This document shows, in pieces, positions 1 through 7,451 of a DNA stretch of 22,276 nucleotides. The DNA lies in assembly GCA_946221915.1 (NCBI GenBank), contig CAMIKG010000071.1, positions 1 through 22,276 of the forward strand, in the 5' to 3' direction. How positions within the stretch are numbered: the stretch's first letter is position 1; each line of letters begins with the position of its first letter. The notes under the pieces were generated by a model that worked only from the letters and a program-made list of their open reading frames with translations, was not told the DNA's origin and searched no databases. Origin of the DNA: an uncultured Erwinia sp. GTDB lineage: Bacteria; Pseudomonadota; Gammaproteobacteria; Enterobacterales; Enterobacteriaceae. The position numbers were made by a program, and so were the translations under genes.

Positions 1-2
1 AT

Positions 3-79
3 GCATCCGTAGCTCAGCTGGATAGAGTACTCGGCTACGAACCGAGCGGTCGGAGGTTCGAATCCTCCCGGATGCACCA
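3..79 (+). tRNA. tRNA-Arg (anticodon ACG)
   Basis: This is a complete 77-nt tRNA with an encoded CCA end (77-79). The acceptor stem GCATCCG pairs with CGGATGC, the T loop has GGTTCGAATCC, and the anticodon ACG is at 37-39 (wobble A becomes inosine in the bacterial ACG arginine tRNA). The sequence matches the E. coli argQ/Z/Y/V type. In E. coli the arg cluster ends next to yqaB, as here, so this is probably the last member of a tandem array that starts outside the window. No intrinsic terminator is visible directly after it. Confidence 0.98.
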
Positions 80-132
80 TATTACTTAATCCCTGCAGCA
101 ACCTTTCTCTTTACTTCCTCTCTGCCATAAAA

Positions 133-161
133 CTGTCATCAAACGCTCATCCTGACGTCAT
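133..161 (+). promoter_or_regulatory. possible PhoB box: three 7-mers with 11-bp period upstream of yqaB
   Basis: CTGTCAT (133-139), CGCTCAT (144-150) and ACGTCAT (155-161) are each separated by 4 bp, which is the 11-bp period of PhoB half-sites (consensus CTGTCAT). The first is perfect; the other two match 5 of 7. Possible -10 elements follow: TATCTG at 168-173 or TAAAAT at 179-184. This is a hand-read motif match only. It could be chance in a 205-bp intergenic region. Confidence 0.35.
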
Positions 162-188
162 CACCTTTATCTGATTTCTAAAATCATT

Positions 189-225
189 AATGCTTTCAAA
201 GCATTTGCTGTTAAGCACCAACAGC
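189..225. repeat. two adjacent inverted repeats before yqaB
   Basis: AATGCTTT (189-196) and AAAGCATT (198-205) form a perfect palindrome around one base. GCTGTT (207-212) and AACAGC (220-225) form a second one with a 7-nt loop. There is no T-run after either arm, so they do not look like a terminator. The first could be an operator. No regulator is recognised. Confidence 0.4.
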
Positions 226-284
226 GACAATCATGGCGCTTTGCGATAGAGTAAAGGCTGGTTGAAATATTGCCTGGAGAGACA

Positions 285-851
285 ATGTACGATCGCTACG
301 ACGGCTTGATATTCGATATGGACGGCACCATTCTGGACACCGAGCCGACGCATCGTAAAGCCTGGCATCAGGTGCTGGCGCGTTACGGAATGACCTTTGA
401 TGAAGCCGCGATGATTGGCCTCAATGGTTCTCCGACCTGGCGTATTGCGCAGGTGATTATCGCCAGCCATCAGGCCGATCTCGACCACTTCGCACTGGCG
501 GCAGAGAAAACCGCCGCGTTCCGCGCGATGCTGCTGGACTCCGTACAGCCGCTGCCACTGGTGGATGTGGTTAAAGCGTATCGCGGACGTCGTCCGATGG
601 CGGTTGGTACGGGCAGTGAACATGAGATGGCGGATGCCTTGTTACGCCATCTGGGGATTCGCGACTGCTTTACCGCGCTGGTTGGCGCGGATGATGTGCA
701 GCGTCATAAACCAGAGCCGGATACCTTCCTGCGTTGCGCACAGCTGATGGGCGTTGAGCCGGGCAAGTGCGTGGTGTTTGAAGACGCCGATTTTGGTGTG
801 CAGGCGGCAAAAGCCGCGGGCATGGACGTGGTCGACGTGCGTTTACTGTGA
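285..851 (+). CDS. yqaB: HAD-family sugar phosphatase (fructose-1-P / 6-phosphogluconate phosphatase)
   Basis: A 188-residue haloacid dehalogenase-superfamily phosphatase, the same length as E. coli YqaB, which is known to dephosphorylate small sugar phosphates such as fructose-1-phosphate. HAD motif I is FDMDGT near residues 10-15 with the nucleophile and acid/base aspartates D11 and D13. Motif II is the VGTGS segment near residue 111, and the metal-binding FEDADFGV segment is near residue 170. The ATG at 285 is preferred over a TTG at 270, because the ribosome binding site GGAG (276-279) lies between them at good distance. The protein is cytosolic. The gene leads yqaB-yqaA-gshA, and its stop overlaps the GTG start of yqaA. 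The region before it contains a possible PhoB box. Confidence 0.93.
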   Translation: MYDRYDGLIFDMDGTILDTEPTHRKAWHQVLARYGMTFDEAAMIGLNGSPTWRIAQVIIASHQADLDHFALAAEKTAAFRAMLLDSVQPLPLVDVVKAYRGRRPMAVGTGSEHEMADALLRHLGIRDCFTALVGADDVQRHKPEPDTFLRCAQLMGVEPGKCVVFEDADFGVQAAKAAGMDVVDVRLL

Positions 852-1276
852 GCGAATGGCTGAGCTATGGCTCGTTATTCGCCAGTAGTTTTCTCAGTGC
901 CACCTTACTGCCGGGCAGCTCTGAAGTGCTGCTGGTGGCGCTACTGGTCGCAGGGAAGTCATCCGTTGTTGGGTTGATTTTTATCGCCGCGCTGGGGAAT
1001 ACCCTTGGCGGTCTGACGAATATTTTCATTGGTCGCTTGCTGCCACGAAAACAGCAGGAGCGATGGCATGACACAGCAATGACGTGGTTGCACCGGCTCG
1101 GTCCGGCAGCGCTGTTATTCAGCTGGTTGCCGTTGATTGGCGATCTGCTGTGCGTTCTTGCCGGCTGGCTACGTTTTTCATGGCTGCCGGTACTGTTGTA
1201 TTTAGCTATCGGAAAAACACTACGTTATATCGTCGTTGCGGCTGCAACATTACAGGGGATGGCGTGGTGGCATTGA
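848..1276 (+). CDS. yqaA: inner-membrane protein YqaA (VTT/DedA-like domain)
   Basis: A 142-residue integral membrane protein matching E. coli YqaA in length and along its whole sequence. It is hydrophobic throughout, with about four membrane segments. The recognisable parts are the N-terminal FASSFLSATLLPGSSE re-entrant-like segment and the GNTLGGLTNIFIGR segment, which belong to the SNARE-associated/VTT family (PF09335). The end is AAATLQGMAWWH. The biochemical role is not established; relatives of the DedA superfamily are lipid scramblases or flippases. The GTG start overlaps the yqaB stop (GTGA at 848-851), which indicates translational coupling. It lies upstream of gshA in the same direction. 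Confidence 0.9.
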   Translation: MSEWLSYGSLFASSFLSATLLPGSSEVLLVALLVAGKSSVVGLIFIAALGNTLGGLTNIFIGRLLPRKQQERWHDTAMTWLHRLGPAALLFSWLPLIGDLLCVLAGWLRFSWLPVLLYLAIGKTLRYIVVAAATLQGMAWWH

Positions 1277-1349
1277 TTCTCGCTGATTCGGGGCTACGGT
1301 TAACATTATGCTAAACAATAATAAGTTTTTCTCTGAGCGGGAGGTCAAT

Positions 1350-2912
1350 TTGATCCCGGATGTATCACAAGCGCTTGCCTGGCTGGAAGCACATCCCAAC
1401 GCCCTGGCGGGCATCGGTCGCGGCATCGAACGTGAAACGTTGCGTGTCAGACCTGATGGCCGTCTCGCCACCACCGGGCACCCTGATTCTCTCGGTTCAG
1501 CATTAACGCATAAATGGGTAACCACCGATTTTGCCGAGGCGCTGCTGGAATTCATTACCCCGGTTGAGCAGGATATCGATCGCCTGCTGGCCTTCCTGCG
1601 TGATATTCATCGCCACGTTGCGCGTGAGATGGGTGAAGAGCGCATGTGGCCGTTCAGTATGCCGTGCTTTATCGAGCCGGGCGAAGATATCGAACTGGCG
1701 CAATATGGCAGCTCCAATATTGGCCGGATGAAGACGCTGTACCGTGAAGGCCTGAAAAATCGCTACGGCGCGCTGATGCAGACCATTTCCGGCGTGCATT
1801 ACAACTTCTCCCTGCCGCTGTCGTTCTGGCAGGAGTGGGCGGGTGTCAGCGATGTGGAGAGCGGTAAAGAGGCGATCTCTGACGGCTATTTACGGCTGAT
1901 CCGCAACTATTATCGTTTTGGCTGGATTATCCCGTATCTTTTTGGCGCCTCACCGGCGATTTGCTCCTCTTTCCTGCAGGGCAAAGAGAGTAACCTGCCT
2001 TTCGAGCGTAATGACAAGGGCATGCTGTATCTGCCGTATGCCACTTCGCTGCGTCTCAGCGACCTCGGTTATACCAATAAGTCGCAAAACAACCTTGGCA
2101 TCACCTTCAATAATCTGCCGGACTATGTCACCGCACTGAAAAACGCGATCAAAACGCCATCGGATGAGTATGCCGCGCTTGGCGTGAAAGATGCCGATGG
2201 CAACTGGCTGCAGCTGAACACCAATGTTCTGCAGATTGAAAATGAACTGTATGCGCCGATTCGTCCGAAACGCGTGACGAAATCCGGTGAGAATCCGTCG
2301 GATGCTCTGCAGCGCGGCGGTATTGAATATATCGAAGTGCGCTCGCTGGACATTAACCCGTTCTCACCGATTGGCGTTGATGAAAACCAGGTGCGTTTCC
2401 TCGATCTTTTCCTGATTTGGTGTACGCTGGCGGATGCGCCGGAGATGAGCAGCGACGAATTGCTCTGCAGCCGCAAAAACTGGAATCGGGTGATTCTGGA
2501 AGGGCGCAAGCCGGGGCAGACGATTGCATTTGGCTGTGAAGAGGCGCAGGAGTCACTGGCTGACGTCGGTAAAGCACTGTTTGCCGATCTGCGCCGCGTG
2601 GCGGAAACACTCGACAGCAATCAGGGTGACAGCCATTATCAGCAGGTGTGCGATCTGCTGGTGGCGTCGTTTGATAATCCTGAACTGACTTATTCCGCAC
2701 GCATTCTGCAGACGTTAAAAGATAACGGTCTGGGCGGCGCCGGACTGGCGCTGGCGGAGCAGTATCGCCATATGCTGACGGAAGAGCCGTATGAAGTGCT
2801 GAGTGAGGAGAAATTCGCAGAAGAAGCGCAGCGCTCGCGTATCAGCCAGCAGCAAATCGAAGAGAGTGATACACTCAGTTTCACGGATTTCCTGGCCAGC
2901 AAAGCAGGCTAG
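1350..2912 (+). CDS. gshA: glutamate-cysteine ligase
   Basis: GshA joins L-glutamate and L-cysteine with ATP to give gamma-glutamylcysteine, the first and limiting step of glutathione synthesis in the cytosol. The product here is 520 residues (E. coli about 518) and follows the E. coli type throughout: the GIGRGIERETLRV N-terminal motif, ALMQTISGVHYNFSLP, LRLSDLGYTNKSQ, and GIEYIEVRSLDINPFSPIGV. I place the start at the TTG at 1350 (product IPDVSQALAWLE after the initiator), as in E. coli, because GGAGG at 1340-1344 sits 5 nt before it. The ATG at 1308 in the same frame would add 14 residues and has no ribosome binding site. A TTG start on a rate-limiting enzyme probably keeps translation low. 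The gene lies 73 bp after yqaA. Confidence 0.96.
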   Translation: MIPDVSQALAWLEAHPNALAGIGRGIERETLRVRPDGRLATTGHPDSLGSALTHKWVTTDFAEALLEFITPVEQDIDRLLAFLRDIHRHVAREMGEERMWPFSMPCFIEPGEDIELAQYGSSNIGRMKTLYREGLKNRYGALMQTISGVHYNFSLPLSFWQEWAGVSDVESGKEAISDGYLRLIRNYYRFGWIIPYLFGASPAICSSFLQGKESNLPFERNDKGMLYLPYATSLRLSDLGYTNKSQNNLGITFNNLPDYVTALKNAIKTPSDEYAALGVKDADGNWLQLNTNVLQIENELYAPIRPKRVTKSGENPSDALQRGGIEYIEVRSLDINPFSPIGVDENQVRFLDLFLIWCTLADAPEMSSDELLCSRKNWNRVILEGRKPGQTIAFGCEEAQESLADVGKALFADLRRVAETLDSNQGDSHYQQVCDLLVASFDNPELTYSARILQTLKDNGLGGAGLALAEQYRHMLTEEPYEVLSEEKFAEEAQRSRISQQQIEESDTLSFTDFLASKAG

Positions 2913-2915
2913 AAA

Positions 2916-2992
2916 AAGAAAATGGCCACATCACTGTGGCCAAATGAACATCTCTGTTGTCAGGGATGATGATAACAAAATGCGCGTCTTTC
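2916..2992 (-). ncRNA. micA: MicA small regulatory RNA
   Basis: The minus strand from 2992 reads GAAAGACGCGCATTTTG, essentially the 5' end of enterobacterial MicA. It continues with TTATCATCATCCCTG, an internal hairpin (CATCCCTG/CAGAGATG with loop ACAA), and a terminator stem TGGCCACA/TGTGGCCA (2935-2942 and 2923-2930) followed by a U-rich tail ending near 2914-2918. MicA is an Hfq-dependent sRNA induced by sigma-E. Its 5' region pairs with the ompA mRNA start and represses outer-membrane protein synthesis; other targets such as phoPQ are known in E. coli. The gene lies between gshA and luxS on the opposite strand, as in E. coli. Compared with E. coli from memory, the terminator stem and internal loop differ while pairing is kept, which supports a real RNA. 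The 3' end is approximate. Confidence 0.93.
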
Positions 2993-2998
2993 ACTTAT

Positions 2999-3026
2999 TC
3001 AGACGCCTGGCGACAAGAAAAGTTTC
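2999..3026 (-). promoter_or_regulatory. sigma-E promoter of micA
   Basis: On the minus strand GAAACTT (3026-3020) is followed by exactly 16 nt and then TCTGA (3003-2999). This fits the sigma-E (RpoE) form GGAACTT-N16-TCTRA. The predicted transcription start, 7 nt downstream of the -10 at 2992, is the first G of MicA. The promoter lies inside the luxS 5' region, so MicA and long luxS mRNAs would be antisense to each other. Confidence 0.9.
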
Positions 3027-3064
3027 ATCGCGTTTAAAAAATTTCTAAAACAGGAGGTGACAGA

Positions 3065-3580
3065 ATGCCACTGCTGGACAGTTTTACCGTTGATCATACG
3101 ATCATGGCCGCACCTGCGGTACGTGTTGCAAAAACCATGGATACGCCGCACGGCGATACCATCACCGTTTTTGACCTGCGTTTTTGCCGGCCAAACAAAG
3201 AGATCCTGACTGAGCGTGGCATCCACACGCTGGAGCATCTGTTTGCTGGCTTTATGCGTAATCACCTCAACGGCGACGGCGTGGAAATTATTGATATCTC
3301 CCCAATGGGTTGCCGTACCGGTTTCTACATGAGCCTGATTGGCACGCCTGACGAGCAGCGCGTGGCGAAGGCGTGGAAAGGGGCGATGGAAGATGTGCTG
3401 AAAGTGAGCGACCAGGGTAAAATTCCGGAGCTGAATGAATATCAGTGCGGTTCTTACCGTCTGCACTCGCTGGATGAAGCGCAGCAGATTGCGCGTAACG
3501 TGCTGAGTAGTGATATTGGCGTGAACCGCAATGAAGATCTGGCGCTGCCAAAAGATAAACTGAAAGAGTTGCAGATCTAG
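3065..3580 (+). CDS. luxS: S-ribosylhomocysteine lyase (AI-2 synthase)
   Basis: LuxS cleaves S-ribosylhomocysteine to homocysteine and DPD, the precursor of autoinducer-2, and so links the activated methyl cycle to quorum sensing. The 171-residue product has the usual length and metal site: H54 and H58 in HTLEH, and C128 in QCGSYRLHS. The catalytic cysteine is C83 in MGCRTGFY. E57 is also present. The ribosome binding site AGGAGGTG (3052-3059) is very strong and ends 5 nt before the ATG. The gene stands alone. Its leader covers the divergent micA promoter and, if transcription starts farther upstream, the micA gene itself. Confidence 0.98.
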   Translation: MPLLDSFTVDHTIMAAPAVRVAKTMDTPHGDTITVFDLRFCRPNKEILTERGIHTLEHLFAGFMRNHLNGDGVEIIDISPMGCRTGFYMSLIGTPDEQRVAKAWKGAMEDVLKVSDQGKIPELNEYQCGSYRLHSLDEAQQIARNVLSSDIGVNRNEDLALPKDKLKELQI

Positions 3581-3645
3581 CCTTTCTCCCGGTGATGAGC
3601 CGGGAAACCGATCTGCCCCCTCACCCATGAAATGGGGGAGGGCTG

Positions 3646-3698
3646 GGGAGGGGGAGCAGCGTTAAGTGGGTGAAGCTGTTCCCCCTCCCTTATTTTTT
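3646..3698 (+). terminator. long hairpin with T-tract after luxS
   Basis: GGGAGGGGGAGCAGC (3646-3660) pairs with GCTGTTCCCCCTCCC (3675-3689) over 15 bp with one G-U, around a 14-nt loop. It is followed by TTATTTTTT (3690-3698), so it should terminate luxS. A shorter hairpin TCCCGG/CCGGGA (3587-3592/3600-3605) lies just after the luxS stop but has no T-run. The area 3612-3720 between luxS and corB is a G/C-rich palindromic stretch that looks like a dispersed intergenic repeat. Confidence 0.7.
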
Positions 3699-3724
3699 CC
3701 CCGTAAAGGGAAAAAGACAACAGA

Positions 3725-5011
3725 CTAGCCTTTCACCGATTCCCGCAATGATTGCTGTGGAATGATACGTACCTGAGTCACCCGGTTATCCTGCACATCA
3801 AGGATATCAACGCCATACTGCCCCACTTCAACGCGTGTACCCACCGACGGAATCTCTTCCAGTACCTCCAGCAACATGCCGTTGATCGTACGCGCTTCTT
3901 CTTCCGGCAACTGCCAGTTAAACGCCTTGTTCAGCTCACGCACATTGGCACCGCCTTCCACCAGCACCGAGCCATCCGTTTGTGGCGTCGCTTCTTCCGC
4001 CAGCGTGGGTGACATGGAGGTGGTGAAGTCGCCGACGATCTCTTCGAGAATATCGTCGATGGTCACCAGCCCGCGAATATCGCCATATTCGTCCACCACC
4101 AGACCCGCTTTCTTCTTGTTACGCTGAAACTTAACCAGCTGTACATTCAGCGGCGTACCTTCCGGGATGTAGTAGATCTCATCGGCGGCGCGCAGCAGGT
4201 TCTCTTTGGTGAACTCTTTTTTCTCGGTCATCATGCGGTACGCTTCGCGCACGCGCAGCATGCCGATGGCATCATCAAGCGAATCGCGGTACAGCACAAT
4301 GCGGCCGTGAGGCGAATGGGTTAACTGGCGGATAATCGATTTCCAGTCATCATTGACGTTGATGCCCACCACCTCGTTGCGCGGCACCATAATGTCATCG
4401 ACGCTGACTTTTTCCAGGTCCAGCACCGACAGCAGCATGTCCTGATTGCGGCGCGACATTTGCGAGCGCGACTCATGAACGATGGTGCGCAGCTCATCTT
4501 TGCTCAGCGCCGCGCTGACCGCGCCATCAACCTTCATACCGAACATGCGCATCAGCACGCGGGTAATGCTGTTCAGCAGCCACACCAGCGGCAGCATCAG
4601 CAATTGCAGCGGTCCGAGCAGCAGGCTGCTGGGAAACGCCACTTTCTCCGGATACAGCGCGGCAATGGTTTTCGGCAGCACTTCGGCAAACACCAGCACC
4701 ACGAAGGTCAGTACGCCGGTGGCGATTGCCACGCCAGCATCACCGTAGAGACGCATACCCACGATGGTCGCCAGCGCAGAAGCGAGGATATTGACGAGGT
4801 TATTGCCGATCAGCACCAGGCTAATCAGCCGGTCAGGACGGCGCAGCAGTTTCTCGACGCGGCGCGCCGCACGGTGACCATTCTTCGCCTGATGCCGCAG
4901 GCGGTAACGGTTGAGCATCATCATTCCGGTTTCCGAACTGGAAAAATAGGCGGAAATCAGAACCATGATGACCAGAGTGATAATCAGAGTGGTGGTTGAA
5001 ACATGTTCCAA
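3725..5011 (-). CDS. corB: CNNM/CorC-type membrane transporter CorB (YfjD)
   Basis: A 428-residue inner-membrane protein collinear with E. coli YfjD and Salmonella CorB. That family is linked to Mg2+/Co2+ efflux through CorA or independently of it. Residues about 5-190 form the DUF21/CNNM membrane domain, with the conserved FSSSETGMM, LIGNNLVNILAS and AEVLPKTIA segments. A CBS pair follows (about 205-330, with DIMVPRNEVVGI and DEYGDIRGLVTIDDILEEIVGDF). A C-terminal CorC_HlyC domain ends the protein (about 345-420). The start is a TTG at 5009-5011 with AAGGA 9 nt upstream on the minus strand; no ATG is available nearby. It follows ypjD by 25 bp in the same direction, so the two are probably co-transcribed. 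Confidence 0.9.
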   Translation of the reverse strand: MEHVSTTTLIITLVIMVLISAYFSSSETGMMMLNRYRLRHQAKNGHRAARRVEKLLRRPDRLISLVLIGNNLVNILASALATIVGMRLYGDAGVAIATGVLTFVVLVFAEVLPKTIAALYPEKVAFPSSLLLGPLQLLMLPLVWLLNSITRVLMRMFGMKVDGAVSAALSKDELRTIVHESRSQMSRRNQDMLLSVLDLEKVSVDDIMVPRNEVVGINVNDDWKSIIRQLTHSPHGRIVLYRDSLDDAIGMLRVREAYRMMTEKKEFTKENLLRAADEIYYIPEGTPLNVQLVKFQRNKKKAGLVVDEYGDIRGLVTIDDILEEIVGDFTTSMSPTLAEEATPQTDGSVLVEGGANVRELNKAFNWQLPEEEARTINGMLLEVLEEIPSVGTRVEVGQYGVDILDVQDNRVTQVRIIPQQSLRESVKG

Positions 5012-5036
5012 CGCAGCAATTCCTTGTGGTGGAGTA

Positions 5037-5825
5037 TCAGGACATAAGGTGCTGCAGGACGCGGCTGCCGAAGTAAGCCATGGTCAGCAGAAACGCGCCG
5101 CCACAGTTAAACCAGACGACGCGACGACCGCGCCAGCCCTCATGATAATGGCCCCAGAGTAAAACGATATAAACAAACCAGGCGAGAATCGACAGTACCG
5201 CTTTATCGATATTGTCGCGGCTGAACAGGTCCTGCAGATAGAACAGCCCGGTGCACAGCACCAGCGTCAGCAGCACCACGCCGATTTGCGTAATGTGAAA
5301 CATCTTACGCTCTATCACCATCAGCGGCGGGATATCGTTGCTGAAGGCGACTTTTTTATTTTTTAACAGGTAATCGATCCACGCCAGCTGCAGCGCATAC
5401 AGTGCGGCGATGATCAGTGTGGCATAGGCAAACAGCGCCAGGCCAATATGAATCATCATGCCGGGCGTGGTTTCCAGATGCGTAATAAAGGCATTGGGCA
5501 CAAAGCTGGCGAACGCGAGGTTGATCAACGAAAAGGTGTAGACAATGGGCAGTAACAGCCAGCCGCGGTTGCGCGAGGCGACAATTGTCATCACGCAGCA
5601 GATGATTAAGCTGACCAGCGAGCCAATATTCAGCAGGCTAAGGTTCTGACCGTTGTCGACCGCAAAAATGCGTTGCTGCAGGGCGATACCGTGGTTGATC
5701 AGGGCGATAGTGGCGAAAAATATCGCCAGACGCCGCCAGGAGCTGTTTTGGCGCAGCAGGCTGGGGATGATCAGGGCAAGGCTAGATGAGTAGGCGAAAA
5801 GCGCCACAATCGCATAAACGGACAT
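5037..5825 (-). CDS. ypjD: inner-membrane protein YpjD (cytochrome c assembly / CcsA-like family)
   Basis: A 262-residue polytopic membrane protein with about eight hydrophobic segments, collinear with E. coli YpjD. It belongs to the cytochrome c assembly protein family (CcmC/CcsA-like, PF01578). Near the C-terminus it carries the tryptophan-rich WGHYHEGWRGRRVVW segment and, earlier, conserved histidines (HLETTPGMMIHIG, ERKMFHITQIG) of the kind that bind haem in the family. No role in cytochrome maturation is proven for YpjD. Its steady pairing with corB suggests a link to divalent metal handling. The ATG at 5825 has no convincing ribosome binding site. The gene is divergent from ffh. Confidence 0.88.
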   Translation of the reverse strand: MSVYAIVALFAYSSSLALIIPSLLRQNSSWRRLAIFFATIALINHGIALQQRIFAVDNGQNLSLLNIGSLVSLIICCVMTIVASRNRGWLLLPIVYTFSLINLAFASFVPNAFITHLETTPGMMIHIGLALFAYATLIIAALYALQLAWIDYLLKNKKVAFSNDIPPLMVIERKMFHITQIGVVLLTLVLCTGLFYLQDLFSRDNIDKAVLSILAWFVYIVLLWGHYHEGWRGRRVVWFNCGGAFLLTMAYFGSRVLQHLMS

Positions 5826-5933
5826 AAAGGTTGTCAGATACCGGCCAGATTAAAGGGAAAACAGCAGTATAGCGCCAGCCGCAGTATGCTCCAAACGTTC
5901 TCATTGCCGATTGCAGAGATCGCCCGCGCTTCG

Positions 5934-5942
5934 TGTTATAAT
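5934..5942 (+). promoter_or_regulatory. extended -10 promoter of ffh
   Basis: TGT followed by a perfect TATAAT (5937-5942) forms an extended -10 element about 50 nt before the ffh ATG. No good -35 lies 16-18 bp upstream: the nearest candidate, TTGCAG at 5911-5916, is 20 bp away. The extended -10 probably carries the promoter. Confidence 0.7.
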
Positions 5943-5997
5943 CCGCGCCATGGTGTCGCCTGGGCGGCCTCTGTATACGACGTAAAAGCGAGAGACA

Positions 5998-7359
5998 ATG
6001 TTTGATAATTTAACCGATCGTTTGTCGCAGACCCTGCGCAATATCAGCGGCCGCGGCAGGCTGACCGAAGATAACGTTAAAGATACGCTGCGCGAAGTGC
6101 GCATGGCGCTGCTGGAAGCGGACGTTGCGCTGCCGGTGGTGCGTGAATTTATTAACCGCGTCAAAGAGCGCGCGGTTGGTCATGAAGTGAACAAGAGCCT
6201 GACCCCGGGTCAGGAGTTTGTCAAAATCGTGCGCAACGAGCTGGTTGCGGCGATGGGCGATGAAAACAATACCCTGAACCTGGCCGCGCAACCGCCAGCC
6301 GTGGTGCTGATGGCTGGCCTGCAGGGTGCTGGTAAAACCACCAGCGTGGCGAAGCTGGGTAAGTTCCTCGTCGAAAAGCAGAAAAAGAAAGTGCTGGTGG
6401 TGTCGGCGGACGTTTACCGTCCGGCGGCAATCCGTCAGCTGGAAACCCTGGCTGAGCAGGTCGGCGTGGACTTCTGCCCGTCGGATCTCAGCCAGAAGCC
6501 CGTAGACATCGTTAATAATGCGCTGCAGCAGGCGAAACTGAAATTCTACGACGTGCTGCTGGTGGATACCGCCGGTCGTCTGCACGTTGATGAAGCGATG
6601 ATGGATGAGATCAAGCAGGTGCACGCGGCGATTAAGCCGGTGGAAACCCTGTTTGTTGTTGACGCCATGACCGGTCAGGATGCGGCGAATACCGCCAAAG
6701 CCTTTAATGAAGCGCTGCCGCTGACGGGGGTCGTGCTGACCAAAGTCGACGGTGATGCACGCGGTGGTGCGGCGTTGTCGATTCGCCATATCACCGGCAA
6801 ACCGATCAAGTTTATGGGTGTCGGCGAGAAAACCGACGCGCTGGAGCCATTCTATCCAGACCGTATCGCCTCGCGTATTCTCGGCATGGGCGATGTGCTG
6901 TCGCTGATCGAAGATATCGAAAGCAAAGTTGACCGCGCTCAGGCAGAAAAACTGGCGAGCAAGCTGAAGAAAGGCGACGGATTCGATCTCAACGATTTCC
7001 TTGAGCAGCTGAAACAGATGCGCAATATGGGCGGCATGGCGAGCCTGATGGGCAAACTGCCGGGCATGGGGCAGCTACCGGACAACGTCAAATCGCAGAT
7101 GGACGATAAAGTTCTGGTGCGTATGGAAGCGATGATCAACTCCATGACGCGCAAAGAGCGCGAAAAACCAGAAATTATTAAAGGCTCGCGCAAGCGCCGT
7201 ATCGCTACCGGCTCTGGCATGCAGGTGCAGGACGTCAACCGTCTGCTGAAGCAGTTTGACGACATGCAGCGCATGATGAAAAAGATGAAGAAAGGCGGCA
7301 TGGCGAAAATGATGCGCGGTATGAAAGGTATGATGCCGCCAGGTTTCCCAGGCCGTTAA
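5998..7359 (+). CDS. ffh: signal recognition particle protein Ffh (SRP54 homologue)
   Basis: Ffh binds 4.5S RNA and signal sequences of nascent membrane proteins, and delivers ribosomes to FtsY through paired GTPase action. The product has 453 residues, as in E. coli. The N domain covers about 1-90. The G domain has the P-loop GLQGAGKTTS at 107-116, DTAGR near 190 and TKVDGD near 247. The methionine-rich M domain (about 330-453) contains GMQVQDVNRLLKQF for RNA binding and ends in a run of Met-Lys-Gly repeats. The gene is monocistronic and sits upstream of the rpsP operon. A loose stem GCAAAAGCA/TGCTTTTTGC (7379-7387/7403-7412) may end its transcript; it overlaps the rpsP -35. Confidence 0.98.
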   Translation: MFDNLTDRLSQTLRNISGRGRLTEDNVKDTLREVRMALLEADVALPVVREFINRVKERAVGHEVNKSLTPGQEFVKIVRNELVAAMGDENNTLNLAAQPPAVVLMAGLQGAGKTTSVAKLGKFLVEKQKKKVLVVSADVYRPAAIRQLETLAEQVGVDFCPSDLSQKPVDIVNNALQQAKLKFYDVLLVDTAGRLHVDEAMMDEIKQVHAAIKPVETLFVVDAMTGQDAANTAKAFNEALPLTGVVLTKVDGDARGGAALSIRHITGKPIKFMGVGEKTDALEPFYPDRIASRILGMGDVLSLIEDIESKVDRAQAEKLASKLKKGDGFDLNDFLEQLKQMRNMGGMASLMGKLPGMGQLPDNVKSQMDDKVLVRMEAMINSMTRKEREKPEIIKGSRKRRIATGSGMQVQDVNRLLKQFDDMQRMMKKMKKGGMAKMMRGMKGMMPPGFPGR

Positions 7360-7401
7360 ACGTCCGAAACGCTCAGGTGCAAAAGCAGTGACAGCTTTAG
7401 A

Positions 7402-7429
7402 TTGCTTTTTGCGCCAAAATGAGTAAAAT
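7402..7429 (+). promoter_or_regulatory. rpsP operon promoter
   Basis: TTGCTT (7402-7407) and TAAAAT (7424-7429) are 16 bp apart, which is a good sigma-70 promoter. The start would be near 7436, leaving a leader of about 70 nt before rpsP that holds the GC-rich hairpin at 7452-7479. Confidence 0.75.
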
Positions 7430-7451
7430 TTTCGGGCTTTTTATATTGCAC

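Noticed and set aside
1308..1349. Longer gshA reading frame starting at an ATG (14 extra residues)
   Set aside because: No ribosome binding site before it; the TTG at 1350 has GGAGG at ideal distance and matches the known N-terminus.
2923..2942. Hairpin after gshA as a plus-strand terminator
   Set aside because: On the plus strand the stem is followed by AATGAACATC without T-run; the T-run is on the minus strand, where it is the MicA terminator.
3691..3716. Hairpin TTTTTCCC/GGGAAAAA as terminator for corB
   Set aside because: No U-run follows the stem on either strand; only an A-run is present, so it does not qualify as an intrinsic terminator.
4460..4999. Long plus-strand reading frame inside corB
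   Set aside because: Shadow frame: rich in His/Gln/Arg with no known domain, opposite a complete and well-conserved gene. The same holds for the antisense frames in ffh, rluD and clpB.
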